Source: an uncultured Halomonas sp.
GTDB taxonomy: Bacteria; Pseudomonadota; Gammaproteobacteria; Pseudomonadales; Halomonadaceae
Assembly: GCF_947490095.1 (NCBI RefSeq)
Contig: NZ_CANLFS010000026.1
Coordinates: forward strand, 1-40,471
Direction of reading: 5' to 3'
DNA: 40,471 bases
The notes under the pieces are model-generated. The model worked only from the letters and a program-made list of their open reading frames with translations, made no database searches and was not told where the DNA came from. Shown in pieces: positions 1 through 7,395 of the stretch. How positions within the stretch are numbered: position 1 is the stretch's first letter; every line of letters starts with the position of its first letter. Both the position numbers and the translations under genes were made by a program.

Positions 1-75
1 GGCTTCCGGCTTCCGGCTTCCGGCTTCCGGCTTCCGGCTTCCGGCTTCCGGCTTCCGGCTTCCGGCTTCCGGCTT
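1..75. repeat. Heptanucleotide tandem array (GGCTTCC)n
   Basis: Ten perfect head-to-tail copies of GGCTTCC occupy 1-70, followed by a partial copy (GGCTT, 71-75). The array runs off the window edge, so its true length is unknown. It overlaps the stop codon of lnt (TTA at 74-76, read as TAA on the minus strand) and so lies directly downstream of that gene. There are no spacers, so it is not CRISPR. It resembles the short tandemly repeated heptamers known between genes in some bacteria. Length variation by replication slippage is expected but is inference. Confidence 0.95.
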
Positions 76-1558
76 ACAGCTCCCGGCGAAGCCGGGCGTG
101 GCGCAGTCGCAGGCCGGGCAGCACCAGTGCCGCGGCGAGTAGCCAGACGGGCCAGCTGCCGGTGCGGGTGAAGGGAGTCAGCCCCGTCATGGGCTGCACC
201 TCGCCGGTCAGGCTGGTGACCTCGAACTGGGGGGCCCGGGCGGTGACACGGCCGCGGTCGTCGATGGTGGCGGTGACGCCATTGCTGGTGGCGCGAATCA
301 CATGGCGGCCGTTCTCCAGGGCGCGTAGCCGGGCCATCTGCAGGTGCTGCAGGGGCCCGATGGAGCGCCCGAACCAGGTGTCATTGGATACCGTCAGCAA
401 AAGCGCCGAATGGCGCGCCTGGGCGGCGACACGGTCGGCATAGATGATCTCGTAGCAGATGGCATTGCCGATGGTGGTACCGGCCGCGCGCAGCGGCGGC
501 TGGCTCTCCGGCCCGGGTGTCATGGCCGGCATCGGCAGGTTGAAGAAGGCGATGGTATCGGCGAGCAGGCTCTCCAGGGGGAGATATTCGCCAAAGGGCA
601 CCAGGTGCGTCTTGCGGTACTCGCCTTGTGCGTTGCCCAGGCCGACCACGCTATTGTAGTAGAGCCCCTCGCCGTCACGCTGCAGGATGCCGGTCAGCAG
701 GGCGGTGTCGGGGGGCAGTTGAGACTGGACCCGTTCGAACACCGGCCGCGCCTCACGCTCGAACATGGGTAACGCCGCCTCGGGCCAGATGATCAGGTCG
801 TAGGCCTCATCGCCATGGGCTCGGGTCAGCTCGGTGTAGCGGTGGACCGCTTCCCGCTGGCCGTCGGCGGTCCACTTGATGGCCTGGTCGAGGTTGCCCT
901 GGAGCAGGGCCACACGAAGTGGCTGACCGCTTGGGCTCGTCCACTGGGTGGGCAGCGCCAGGGGGGCGAGCCACAGGGCGGCGATGGGCAGGGCGGCCCA
1001 CCAGCGGCGGCGAAGCAGCTCGACGCCCAGGGTGCCGGTGAGCACGGTGATCAGCGAGAGCAGATAGACGCCGCCTACCGGGGCCCAGGGAGCGAGGGGG
1101 GAGTCGACCTGGGAGGTGCCCAGCAGCAGCCAGGGAAAGCCGGTGAACAGCCAGGTGCGCAGCCACTCTCCCAGGACCCAGGCACCGGCAAAGCTGAGCC
1201 AGGCCAGGCGCGGGCCGGTAAGGCGCCGGTAGAGCCACAGGGTGACCGCGGGGAAAAGCGCCAGGCCCGCGACGAATAGCGTGGTGAGCAACAGGGCCAG
1301 GGGGACGCCGGTATAGCCGTAGTCATGGATCGATACATAGACCCAGGAGGCGCCGGAGCCGAATAGCCCGAGACCATAGCACCAGCCGCGCAGGGCGGCT
1401 TGACCGGGCGTCAGGGACGCGATGCCCAGATAGATCAGCCCCGCGGCCACCGGGCCTAGCCACCAGAGCTCGAAAGGGGAGGCGGTAAGCGTGGTGAGGC
1501 CGCCGGCCGCGATTGCCAGCAGGCAACCGAGGGCGGGGGAGTGGCGGAACCCTGGCAT
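74..1558 (-). CDS. lnt: Apolipoprotein N-acyltransferase Lnt
   Basis: Lnt is an inner-membrane enzyme that transfers a third acyl chain from phospholipid to the N-terminal cysteine of apolipoproteins, the last step of lipoprotein maturation. The N-terminal half is a bundle of hydrophobic segments (about residues 5-200). The C-terminal half is a nitrilase-like domain with the expected triad: Glu260 in WPEAALP, Lys316 in YRKTHLVPFGEY and Cys368 in NAICYEIIY. The 494-residue length fits the family. I chose ATG 1558 rather than the in-frame TTG at 1576 because a GGAGG (minus strand, 1565-1569) sits 6 nt before it. The gene is last in the miaB-phoH-ybeY-corC-lnt run, starting 23 nt after the corC stop, the usual gammaproteobacterial order. 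Its stop codon abuts the heptamer array. Confidence 0.95.
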   Translation of the reverse strand: MPGFRHSPALGCLLAIAAGGLTTLTASPFELWWLGPVAAGLIYLGIASLTPGQAALRGWCYGLGLFGSGASWVYVSIHDYGYTGVPLALLLTTLFVAGLALFPAVTLWLYRRLTGPRLAWLSFAGAWVLGEWLRTWLFTGFPWLLLGTSQVDSPLAPWAPVGGVYLLSLITVLTGTLGVELLRRRWWAALPIAALWLAPLALPTQWTSPSGQPLRVALLQGNLDQAIKWTADGQREAVHRYTELTRAHGDEAYDLIIWPEAALPMFEREARPVFERVQSQLPPDTALLTGILQRDGEGLYYNSVVGLGNAQGEYRKTHLVPFGEYLPLESLLADTIAFFNLPMPAMTPGPESQPPLRAAGTTIGNAICYEIIYADRVAAQARHSALLLTVSNDTWFGRSIGPLQHLQMARLRALENGRHVIRATSNGVTATIDDRGRVTARAPQFEVTSLTGEVQPMTGLTPFTRTGSWPVWLLAAALVLPGLRLRHARLRREL

Positions 1559-1581
1559 CTTGGCCCTCCGTGGCAAGTGTG

Positions 1582-2469
1582 TCAGTCGTTGTCGTCGAGG
1601 GCGTCGTCGGCGCCGGCCTCGCAGGGTTCGGCTTCCAGCAGGCGAATACGCCGGTTATCGGCGTTCAGCACCGTGAAGCGCCAGCCGCCGATAATGGCGT
1701 GCTCGCCGCGAGCGGGCAGGTGGCCGAAGCGCTGCATCACCAGGCCGCCGAGGGTGTCGAATTCCTCGTCGGAGTAGTGGGTCTCGAAGCGGTCGTTGAA
1801 GTCCTCGATGGGCGTCAGGGCACGGATCGCGTAGCGCCCCTCGCCGAGGTCGCGAATATCCTCCTCGTCGTCGGCGTCATGCTCGTCCTCGATATCGCCG
1901 ACGATTTCCTCGAGGATATCCTCGATGGTGACGATGCCGGCGGTACCGCCATACTCATCCACCACGATCGCCATATGGTTGTGAGTGCTCTGGAATTCCT
2001 TGAGCAGGCTATTCAGCCGCTTGGATTCCGGCACGAAAAGCGTCGGCCGTACCACCTCCTCGAGGCGGAAGGGCCTGCCGTTCTCCTGACCGTTACGCAG
2101 CAGCGGCAGCAGATCCTTGGCCAGCAGGATTCCCTTGACGTCATCGAGGTTCTCGCCGATGACCGGATAGCGAGAGTGGCCGGTCTCGAGGATGACCGGC
2201 AGGTACTCCTCCAGCGGCTGGTCGATGGCGATGGCGGTGACCTGGGAGCGGGGCACCAGTACCTCGCGAACCTGCTGGTCACTGATCTTCAACGCCCCCT
2301 CGATGATCATCATGGCGTCCTGCTCGAGTTTCAGGCGGCTCGCCGCCTGGCGCAGAAACTCCAGCAGTTCGTCTCGCGAGCTGGGCTCGTCGCTGTCGCT
2401 GGAGAGCGCCCCCAGCAGTTTCTCGAGCCAGGAACGGCTGGCCTGGCCACTCGATCGATCTTCGCTCAT
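1582..2469 (-). CDS. corC: CorC/HlyC-type CBS-domain transporter accessory protein
   Basis: A 295-residue cytoplasmic protein of the CorC class. It has a short N-terminal region, a pair of CBS domains (about residues 65-190, including [12 protein letters not shown] and [20 protein letters not shown]) and a C-terminal CorC_HlyC domain (about 205-285). It lacks the membrane DUF21 domain, matching E. coli CorC (YbeX) in length. The family is linked to magnesium/cobalt efflux and, in newer work, to ribosome maturation together with its neighbours. The start overlaps the ybeY stop as ATGA (2466-2469), which implies translational coupling. The C-terminus is rich in Asp/Glu. Confidence 0.93.
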   Translation of the reverse strand: MSEDRSSGQASRSWLEKLLGALSSDSDEPSSRDELLEFLRQAASRLKLEQDAMMIIEGALKISDQQVREVLVPRSQVTAIAIDQPLEEYLPVILETGHSRYPVIGENLDDVKGILLAKDLLPLLRNGQENGRPFRLEEVVRPTLFVPESKRLNSLLKEFQSTHNHMAIVVDEYGGTAGIVTIEDILEEIVGDIEDEHDADDEEDIRDLGEGRYAIRALTPIEDFNDRFETHYSDEEFDTLGGLVMQRFGHLPARGEHAIIGGWRFTVLNADNRRIRLLEAEPCEAGADDALDDND

Positions 2470-2951
2470 GAGTCGGTTCTCTCGTCCTCGGATGCGGTCC
2501 GATAAGGGTCGGTGATGCCAAACTCGGTCAAGATCTCGCGCTCGAGGGTCTCCATGACGTCTGCCTCATCCTCCTCGAGATGATCGTAGCCAAGCAGGTG
2601 CAGGGTGCCGTGCACCACCATGTGAGCGTAGTGGTCGCCCAGGGGCTTGTCCTGCTCGGCGGCCTCTGCCACCACCACGGGGTGGCAGATCACCAGGTCG
2701 CCGAGCAGTGGCAGGGTGACGCCGGGGGGATTCTCGAAGGGGAAGGAGAGCACGTTGGTCGGCTTGTCCCTGTCGCGGTAGTCGCGGTTCAGCGCCTGGC
2801 TCTCCGGCGCGTCCACCAGGCGCACGGTGAGCTCGTGGCGTTCCTCGTCGTGATGGGCGAGCACTTTGCCGACCCAGCCCTCCAGCTCGGCCTGGGTCGG
2901 CAGGGTGTCGGCATCGATGGCGACCTGGCGATCCACCTGGGGCTGATTCAT
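2466..2951 (-). CDS. ybeY: Endoribonuclease YbeY (rRNA maturation)
   Basis: A 161-residue UPF0054 metalloprotein acting in 16S rRNA 3' processing and ribosome quality control. The zinc motif HGTLHLLGYDH is intact, with His114, His118 and His124 as ligands. The conserved NVLSFPFE segment lies at about residues 66-73. Its start overlaps the phoH stop and its end overlaps the corC start, both as ATGA, so the three genes are probably translated as a coupled unit. Length and motif spacing are normal. Confidence 0.95.
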   Translation of the reverse strand: MNQPQVDRQVAIDADTLPTQAELEGWVGKVLAHHDEERHELTVRLVDAPESQALNRDYRDRDKPTNVLSFPFENPPGVTLPLLGDLVICHPVVVAEAAEQDKPLGDHYAHMVVHGTLHLLGYDHLEEDEADVMETLEREILTEFGITDPYRTASEDERTDS

Positions 2952-4066
2952 GATTCGCCCTGCTCACGGTCGAGGCGCGCCCGACGCTCCTGGCGCAGGG
3001 TCTCGCGTTCCTGCTCCCGGGCTTCCTTGCGGGCGCGCTCGGCGGCCTCCTGGTCGGCCTCGAAGCTGTCGTAGGCCTCGATGATGCGTTGCACCAGGGG
3101 GTGGCGGACCACGTCCTTGGCGGCGAAGTGGGTGACGCCGATGCCGGGCGTGCCCTTGAGTACCTCGAGCACCTGAATCAGGCCCGAGCTCTGGCCCCGG
3201 GGCAGGTCGACCTGGGTGACGTCGCCGGTGATGATCGCGGTGGAGCCGAAACCGATGCGGGTCAGGAACATCTTCATCTGCTCGCGAGTGGTGTTCTGGC
3301 TCTCGTCGAGGATGATAAAGGCGTTATTGAGGGTGCGCCCGCGCATATAGGCCAGCGGGGCGATCTCGATGACCTGGCGTTCGATCAGCTTGGCCACCTG
3401 CTCGAAGCCGATCATCTCGTAGAGGGCATCGTAGAGCGGGCGCAGATAGGGGTCGATCTTCTGGGCGAGGTCGCCGGGCAGGAAACCGAGCTTCTCGCCG
3501 GCCTCTACCGCCGGGCGTACCAGCAGGATGCGGCGCACCTCCTGCTGATTGAGGGCCTCCACCGCCGCCGCCACCGCCAGGTAGGTCTTGCCGGTACCCG
3601 CGGGGCCGATGCCGAAGTTGATGTCATGGGAGCGAATGCTCTGCACATAGCCCTGCTGATTGAGGCCGCGAGGCTTGATCAGGGTGCGTGGCGTGCGGAT
3701 CAGCACCTCGGAGTCGCCGCTCTCTCCCTCATCCTCCTCGAGCGCCTGCTGCCCGGATTCCTGCAGGAAAAGGTGCACGGTATCCGGTGTCAGGTCGCTG
3801 GCCTCGGTCTCGCGATAGAGATGCTCGAGGATATTGGCGGCGGCCTTGACCCGATGCATGGGCCCGGCCAGCTGGAAGATGTTGCCGCGGTTGCGCAGTG
3901 TAATGCCCAGGCGCGATTCCACCAGCTTGAGGTTCTCGTCGCGTTGGCCGCAGAGGTTGGCCAGGCGGCGGGGGTCGTTGGGTTCGAGGGTCAGAGTGAT
4001 GATGCGATTGGCCTGAGAGGATGGCTGGCTCAAGACGGACGAGTCCCCTGGATGATGAGTGTGCAT
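2948..4066 (-). CDS. ybeZ: PhoH-family ATPase (YbeZ)
   Basis: A 372-residue PhoH-like P-loop ATPase. An N-terminal nucleic-acid-binding (KH-like) region spans about residues 20-90, then comes an acidic linker (about 108-120) and the PhoH ATPase core. Walker A is GPAGTGKT (154-161); Walker B is in IILDESQNTT. In E. coli the orthologue interacts with YbeY and is tied to RNA metabolism. The charged Arg/Glu-rich tail (about 340-372) looks disordered. The start is the ATG at 4066; the first 20 residues (His/Ser rich) are poorly conserved in the family, so a slightly later start is possible. Confidence 0.94.
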   Translation of the reverse strand: MHTHHPGDSSVLSQPSSQANRIITLTLEPNDPRRLANLCGQRDENLKLVESRLGITLRNRGNIFQLAGPMHRVKAAANILEHLYRETEASDLTPDTVHLFLQESGQQALEEDEGESGDSEVLIRTPRTLIKPRGLNQQGYVQSIRSHDINFGIGPAGTGKTYLAVAAAVEALNQQEVRRILLVRPAVEAGEKLGFLPGDLAQKIDPYLRPLYDALYEMIGFEQVAKLIERQVIEIAPLAYMRGRTLNNAFIILDESQNTTREQMKMFLTRIGFGSTAIITGDVTQVDLPRGQSSGLIQVLEVLKGTPGIGVTHFAAKDVVRHPLVQRIIEAYDSFEADQEAAERARKEAREQERETLRQERRARLDREQGES

Positions 4067-4075
4067 TCAGCTTAC

Positions 4076-4097
4076 TGCCGCGGCGGCCGCCGCGGCA
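4076..4097. repeat. 22-bp perfect palindrome between miaB and ybeZ
   Basis: The 22 bases at 4076-4097 are a perfect, almost wholly G/C palindrome. As RNA they would fold into a 9-bp stem with a 4-nt loop. It lies in the 53-bp gap between the miaB stop (4120) and the ybeZ start (4066). No run of T follows on the minus strand, so it is more likely a pause, processing or mRNA-stability hairpin than a simple intrinsic terminator. Confidence 0.7.
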
Positions 4098-4119
4098 AAT
4101 GGAAGTGCCGGTCGCCGGG

Positions 4120-5463
4120 TCAGTAGACCGCCGGCGAGGCCAGCTCGCCACGCAGCGAATTGGGGAGTGCCTCGCTGATCACGACGTCGACGAAGTAACC
4201 GATCAGTTCGGTGGGGTTGGGCGCACGGAAGTTGACCACCCGGTTGTTCTCGGTGCGACCGGAGAGCTGCCCCGGGTCCCGCGGCGAGAAGCCGGTGACC
4301 AGGATGCGCTGGGTGGAACCCACCATGCGCCGGCCGATCTGCGCGGCCTGCTGGTTGATGCGCTCCTGGAGGATCGCCAGGCGCTGCTTCTTGACGCTCT
4401 CCGGCGTGTCGTCGTCGAGGCCCGCCGCCGGCGTACCGGGCCGTGCCGAATAGACGAAGCTGAAGGAATGGTCGAAGCCTATGCGGTGAATCAGGTCCAT
4501 GGTGGCCTCGAAATCCGCGTCGGTCTCGCCCGGGAAGCCGATGATGAAGTCCGAGGAGAAGCTGATGTCGGGCCGAAGCGCGCGAATGCGCTCCAGTTTC
4601 TCGACATATTCCTCTACACCATGGCCACGCTTCATGGCGGCGAGGACCCGATCAGAGCCGGCCTGTACCGGCAGGTGCAGATGGCTGACCAGCTCGGGAA
4701 TATCGCCATAGGCCTCGATCAGGCTGTCGGAGAACTCCACCGGATGGGACGTGGTGAAGCGGATGCGATCGATGCCTTCCACCGCCGCCACGCAGGCGAT
4801 CAGCTCGGCCAGGTCGATTTCGTCTCCCAGCTGATTCATGCCGCGGTAGGCGTTGACGTTCTGGCCCAGCAGGTTGATCTCGCGAACGCCCTGGTCGGCC
4901 AGGTGCACGACCTCGTCCATCACCGCCTCGAAGGGCCGCGAGACCTCCTCGCCCCGAGTGTAGGGCACCACGCAGAAGGTGCAGTACTTGGAGCAGCCCT
5001 CCATGATCGACACGAAGGCGGTGGCGCCATCGGAACTCGGCTTGGGCAGGTGGTCGAACTTCTCGATCTCCGGGAAGGTCACGTCGACCACCGAGATCTG
5101 ATCCTGCTGGCGGGCGTCGAGCATGGAAGGCACCCGGTGCAGGGTCTGGGGCCCGAAGACCATATCGACATGGGGGGCGCGCTTGCGCAGTGCCTCGCCT
5201 TCCTGGCTCGCCACGCAGCCGCCGACCCCGATCACCAGGTCGGGGTTGCTCTCCTTGAGCTTCTTCCAGCGTCCCAGCTGGTGAAACACCTTTTCCTGAG
5301 CCTTCTCGCGGATCGAGCAGGTATTCAGCAGGATGACATCCGCCTCCTGCTCGCTGTCGGTGAGTTCGAGACGGTGAGATTCGCCGAGCAGATCCGCCAT
5401 GCGGGCAGAATCGTACTCGTTCATCTGGCAGCCGTGTGTCTTGATGAAGAGTTTCTTCGCCAT
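4120..5463 (-). CDS. miaB: tRNA-2-methylthio-N6-dimethylallyladenosine synthase MiaB
   Basis: A radical-SAM methylthiotransferase that adds the 2-methylthio group to i6A37 in tRNAs reading UNN codons. The 447-residue protein has the N-terminal UPF0004 domain with three Fe-S cysteines (Cys12, Cys49, Cys83), the radical-SAM CxxxCxxC motif (Cys157, Cys161, Cys164 in CSKYCTFC) and a C-terminal TRAM domain (about 380-440). All expected ligands are present. Its start is preceded by a long upstream region with a good -10 box at 5604-5609. It heads the ybeZ-ybeY-corC-lnt group, separated from ybeZ by a palindrome. Confidence 0.97.
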   Translation of the reverse strand: MAKKLFIKTHGCQMNEYDSARMADLLGESHRLELTDSEQEADVILLNTCSIREKAQEKVFHQLGRWKKLKESNPDLVIGVGGCVASQEGEALRKRAPHVDMVFGPQTLHRVPSMLDARQQDQISVVDVTFPEIEKFDHLPKPSSDGATAFVSIMEGCSKYCTFCVVPYTRGEEVSRPFEAVMDEVVHLADQGVREINLLGQNVNAYRGMNQLGDEIDLAELIACVAAVEGIDRIRFTTSHPVEFSDSLIEAYGDIPELVSHLHLPVQAGSDRVLAAMKRGHGVEEYVEKLERIRALRPDISFSSDFIIGFPGETDADFEATMDLIHRIGFDHSFSFVYSARPGTPAAGLDDDTPESVKKQRLAILQERINQQAAQIGRRMVGSTQRILVTGFSPRDPGQLSGRTENNRVVNFRAPNPTELIGYFVDVVISEALPNSLRGELASPAVY

Positions 5464-5603
5464 AAGAGTTGGGGTCGTAGCGCGAGGCGCCCGACGTATA
5501 TCACCGGTGGGTTCTGGGATGCGCGGCGCTCGGGCAGTGGGCTACCGGAGGCACGGCAATGGATGGCGGTGGTCGTCTGGACCATCGTTGACAACAGAGG
5601 GCC

Positions 5604-5632
5604 ATTATACGTGTCGTGAACGCCGGGAGCCA
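5604..5632 (-). promoter_or_regulatory. Candidate sigma-70 promoter for miaB
   Basis: On the minus strand a perfect TATAAT (5609-5604) is preceded after 17 bp by TGGCTC (5632-5627), a poor -35. Transcription would start near 5597 and leave a leader of about 134 nt before the miaB ATG at 5463. I see no recognisable riboswitch in that leader. The -10 match is direct; promoter activity is inference. Confidence 0.45.
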
Positions 5633-5671
5633 GCCCGGGGGCGGGGCCTGGGCTGGAGAGCGTCAGGAGTG

Positions 5672-5680
5672 TGGTAATCT
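5672..5680 (+). promoter_or_regulatory. Candidate extended -10 element toward tpm
   Basis: TGG-TAATCT (5672-5680) fits an extended -10 box. The -35 region is weak (CTGGAG at 5653-5658). A start near 5687 would give tpm a structured leader of about 270 nt that includes the two hairpins, the DnaA-like pair and the small upstream ORF. This is a motif match only. Confidence 0.3.
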
Positions 5681-5795
5681 AGCGGCCCCGGCGAACGCTG
5701 CCAGGTAGCCGCATGCTGGTTACGCAGTGACCGCCGGCTCGCCGACAGAGCGGTGACGGCGGTGCGAGACGACTCTCCCAGGGTTGTCCCGGGGG

Positions 5796-5818
5796 TTGTC
5801 CACAGAAGCTGTGAATAA
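5796..5818. promoter_or_regulatory. Inverted pair of DnaA-box-like 9-mers
   Basis: TTGTCCACA (5796-5804) is one base from the DnaA box TTATCCACA. TGTGAATAA (5810-5818) is the reverse complement of TTATTCACA, a full consensus match. They face each other across a 5-bp spacer, forming an imperfect 23-bp palindrome. DnaA binding would make this a replication-linked regulatory site for miaB or tpm. Alternatively it is an operator for another dimeric regulator or just an RNA hairpin. Confidence 0.4.
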
Positions 5819-5900
5819 CCATTCGGATACGCATCGGCCAGGGCCGTGGCGGTCAGGATCATGCCTGGCATATACCACAACACACGAACAGGACCCGTCG

Positions 5901-5951
5901 ATGTGCAACGTCAATCTATCGCGATGTCCCAAGCGCGACCGCCGGTGCTGA
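5901..5951 (+). CDS. Possible 16-residue upstream ORF/leader peptide of tpm
   Basis: An ATG at 5901 opens a 16-codon frame, MCNVNLSRCPKRDRRC, whose TGA (5949-5951) lies 6 nt before the tpm ATG. A modest AGGA (5910-side sequence acaggacccgtcg, just upstream of the ATG) could act as ribosome-binding site. Three Cys and four Arg codons in 16 are notable for an upstream ORF beside a SAM-dependent sulfur-chemistry enzyme, and could allow translational coupling or attenuation. It may equally be chance. No homologue is recognised. Confidence 0.25.
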   Translation: MCNVNLSRCPKRDRRC

Positions 5952-5957
5952 GCCGCC

Positions 5958-6599
5958 ATGGAAAATGAATGGTTGTCTCGCTGGCGGGAAGGGCGCATCG
6001 GCTTCCATCGTGATGCCCCGCATCCCGCGCTCTGCCACCACTGGCCGCTGCTGGGTGTGCCGTCGGGCGCCAAGGTGCTGGTGCCCCTATGCGGCAAGAG
6101 CCACGATATGCGCTGGCTGAGTCGTCATGAGCACCCGGTGCTGGGTATCGAGCTGGCGGCCCAGGCGGTCGAGCAGTTTCTCGCCGAAGGGCGCGAGCCC
6201 ATCTCGCGCTATCACCAGGCCGGGTTCGAGATCAGTCGACAGGCCAATATCGAGCTCTGGTGCGGCGACTTCTTTCACTTTCATATCGACCAGGCGGCCG
6301 AGGTCGGTGCCTTCTATGATCGTGCCGCCCTGATTGCGCTGCCGCCCGCTACCCGTCAGCGTTACGCCTTCCATCTGGCGCAGCTGGTTCCGCCCGGGGT
6401 CAGGGGGCTGTTTATCAGCCTTAACCGGGCCGCCGGAGAGGAAGAGGCCGGCCCACCGTTCCATGTGTCGGAAGCGGAACTGCGCGAGCTGTTCGCCCCC
6501 AACTTCCGAATGACCCTGCTGGAACAAGGGGCCCCGGAACCGGGCAGCGGTTTCCGGGAACACGTCTGGGCCATGGTCCGCCGCGGCCCCGTCGAATAG
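5958..6599 (+). CDS. tpm: Thiopurine S-methyltransferase
   Basis: A cytoplasmic 213-residue SAM-dependent methyltransferase of the TPMT family. Bacterial members methylate thiopurines and also selenium/tellurium compounds, and some confer tellurite tolerance. Family features are the N-terminal WLSRWREGRIGFH (about 5-17), the SAM-binding stretch VLVPLCGKSHDMRWL (about 40-55), and YDRAALIALPP (about 115-125). Length matches the bacterial family (about 218). The natural substrate is unknown. It stands alone on its strand and converges with the YajG-type gene, with the two stops 4 bp apart. The ATG is supported by family alignment rather than a strong Shine-Dalgarno. Confidence 0.92.
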   Translation: MENEWLSRWREGRIGFHRDAPHPALCHHWPLLGVPSGAKVLVPLCGKSHDMRWLSRHEHPVLGIELAAQAVEQFLAEGREPISRYHQAGFEISRQANIELWCGDFFHFHIDQAAEVGAFYDRAALIALPPATRQRYAFHLAQLVPPGVRGLFISLNRAAGEEEAGPPFHVSEAELRELFAPNFRMTLLEQGAPEPGSGFREHVWAMVRRGPVE

Positions 6600-6603
6600 C
6601 CCC

Positions 6604-7194
6604 TCAGCGGGCCAGAAGGCGGCCCAGCTCCGGGTCGCGGAAGGCCCGGTCCAGGCCGTCGGCGAGCAGGTCGTTGACCATGCGGGTGTTGGCCTCCTGG
6701 CTCGGCTTGACGGCATAGCCCTGGGTGCGCCGAGAGGTATAGGTGCCGGTGTAGGTCGTGCCGCCATTGATCGCCTCGGCAACATACACGGCCTCCAGGC
6801 GTGCCTCGCCAATCACCGGTTGGCTCTTGCCGCGTTCATAGCCGAGGTGGTCGAGGGTCAGGACCAGGCTGGGGCGGCCTTCGGCTCGCTGGGTGGTGGG
6901 CGTAAAGCCCATGTCGCGCACGGCCCGCTCGGCTTCGTGCTGCAGCTTCGGCATCAGGTCGTGGGCGTAGACCGTGATCGTGGCGGTGGACATGGCGCTG
7001 CCGGTGCGGGTGCCGATGACATCACTGTCGCGGCCATCGGCGGCGATGACCGTGACCGACTGGCCGCTGCCGGCGACCGGCACCTGGGTGCTGCGCTTCG
7101 GGTCAAGCTGCAGGGTCTGGGGGGCGGCGCAGCCGGCCAGCCAGCCGGCGGCGATCAGGGGCAGGGCCAGGCGCATAAGGCGTCGACGCAGCAT
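6604..7194 (-). CDS. YajG-family lipoprotein
   Basis: A 196-residue predicted lipoprotein. A basic start (MLRRRLMR), a hydrophobic stretch and a lipobox LAGC with the lipidated Cys at residue 22 indicate export and lipidation, so maturation would need Lnt, encoded earlier in the window. Asp is absent at +2, which favours the outer membrane. The body matches the YajG family (about residues 28-190), whose molecular role is unknown. Its upstream region contains an array of four 15-bp repeats. It converges with tpm. Confidence 0.85.
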   Translation of the reverse strand: MLRRRLMRLALPLIAAGWLAGCAAPQTLQLDPKRSTQVPVAGSGQSVTVIAADGRDSDVIGTRTGSAMSTATITVYAHDLMPKLQHEAERAVRDMGFTPTTQRAEGRPSLVLTLDHLGYERGKSQPVIGEARLEAVYVAEAINGGTTYTGTYTSRRTQGYAVKPSQEANTRMVNDLLADGLDRAFRDPELGRLLAR

Positions 7195-7258
7195 TAAGTA
7201 GCTCCCGTATGAAGGATGAGTGTCGGCCGAGCAGTATAGCGCCCACGGCGTCCTTTTT

Positions 7259-7318
7259 GGGTGTCGCCAGTGTGGGTGTCACGAGGGTGGGTGTCACGAG
7301 TTTGGGTGTCACAAGCCC
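7259..7318. repeat. Four tandem 15-bp repeats (GGGTGTCACGAGNNT type)
   Basis: Four contiguous 15-bp units start at 7259, 7274, 7289 and 7304. Each begins GGGTGTC, and units 2 and 3 share GGGTGTCACGAG. They lie in the 201-bp gap between the cysA stop and the YajG gene start, so they sit upstream of the lipoprotein gene. Because 15 is a multiple of 3, the array keeps spurious reading frames open on both strands; those frames are not genes. It could be a minisatellite or an array of regulator sites. Confidence 0.85.
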
Positions 7319-7395
7319 CTCGGGGCGGGGCGTTGACGAAGTCCCGGGCGCCCCGGAGTCGATAGCGCCGCCGGGGCGGGGGCGGGCCACCGAGC

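Larger units (their letters stand above)
5464..5957. other. 494-bp intergenic region between miaB and tpm
   Basis: This is the only gap above 300 bp. It separates divergent miaB and tpm. It contains the candidate miaB promoter (5604-5632), a candidate extended -10 promoter toward tpm (5672-5680), a 6-bp hairpin GTAGCC/GGTTAC (about 5705-5722), a 7-bp stem ACCGCCG/CGGCGGT (5730-5763) enclosing a smaller GCTC/GAGC stem, a pair of DnaA-box-like sites (5796-5818) and a 16-codon ORF ending just before tpm. Open frames of 92 and 125 codons on the minus strand show no recognisable domain and are rejected as genes. No tRNA-like fold or CCA end was found. Confidence 0.6.

Noticed and set aside
4021..5619. 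532-codon plus-strand open frame opposite miaB
   Set aside because: Fully overlaps miaB, whose Fe-S cysteines and length are intact; no domain seen.
5796..5818. Replication origin
   Set aside because: Only two DnaA-like boxes, no AT-rich unwinding element and no dnaA, dnaN, gidA or parAB genes nearby.
5605..6097. Two minus-strand open frames (92 and 125 codons) in the miaB-tpm spacer
   Set aside because: No homology recognised, no convincing ribosome-binding site, and one runs into tpm.
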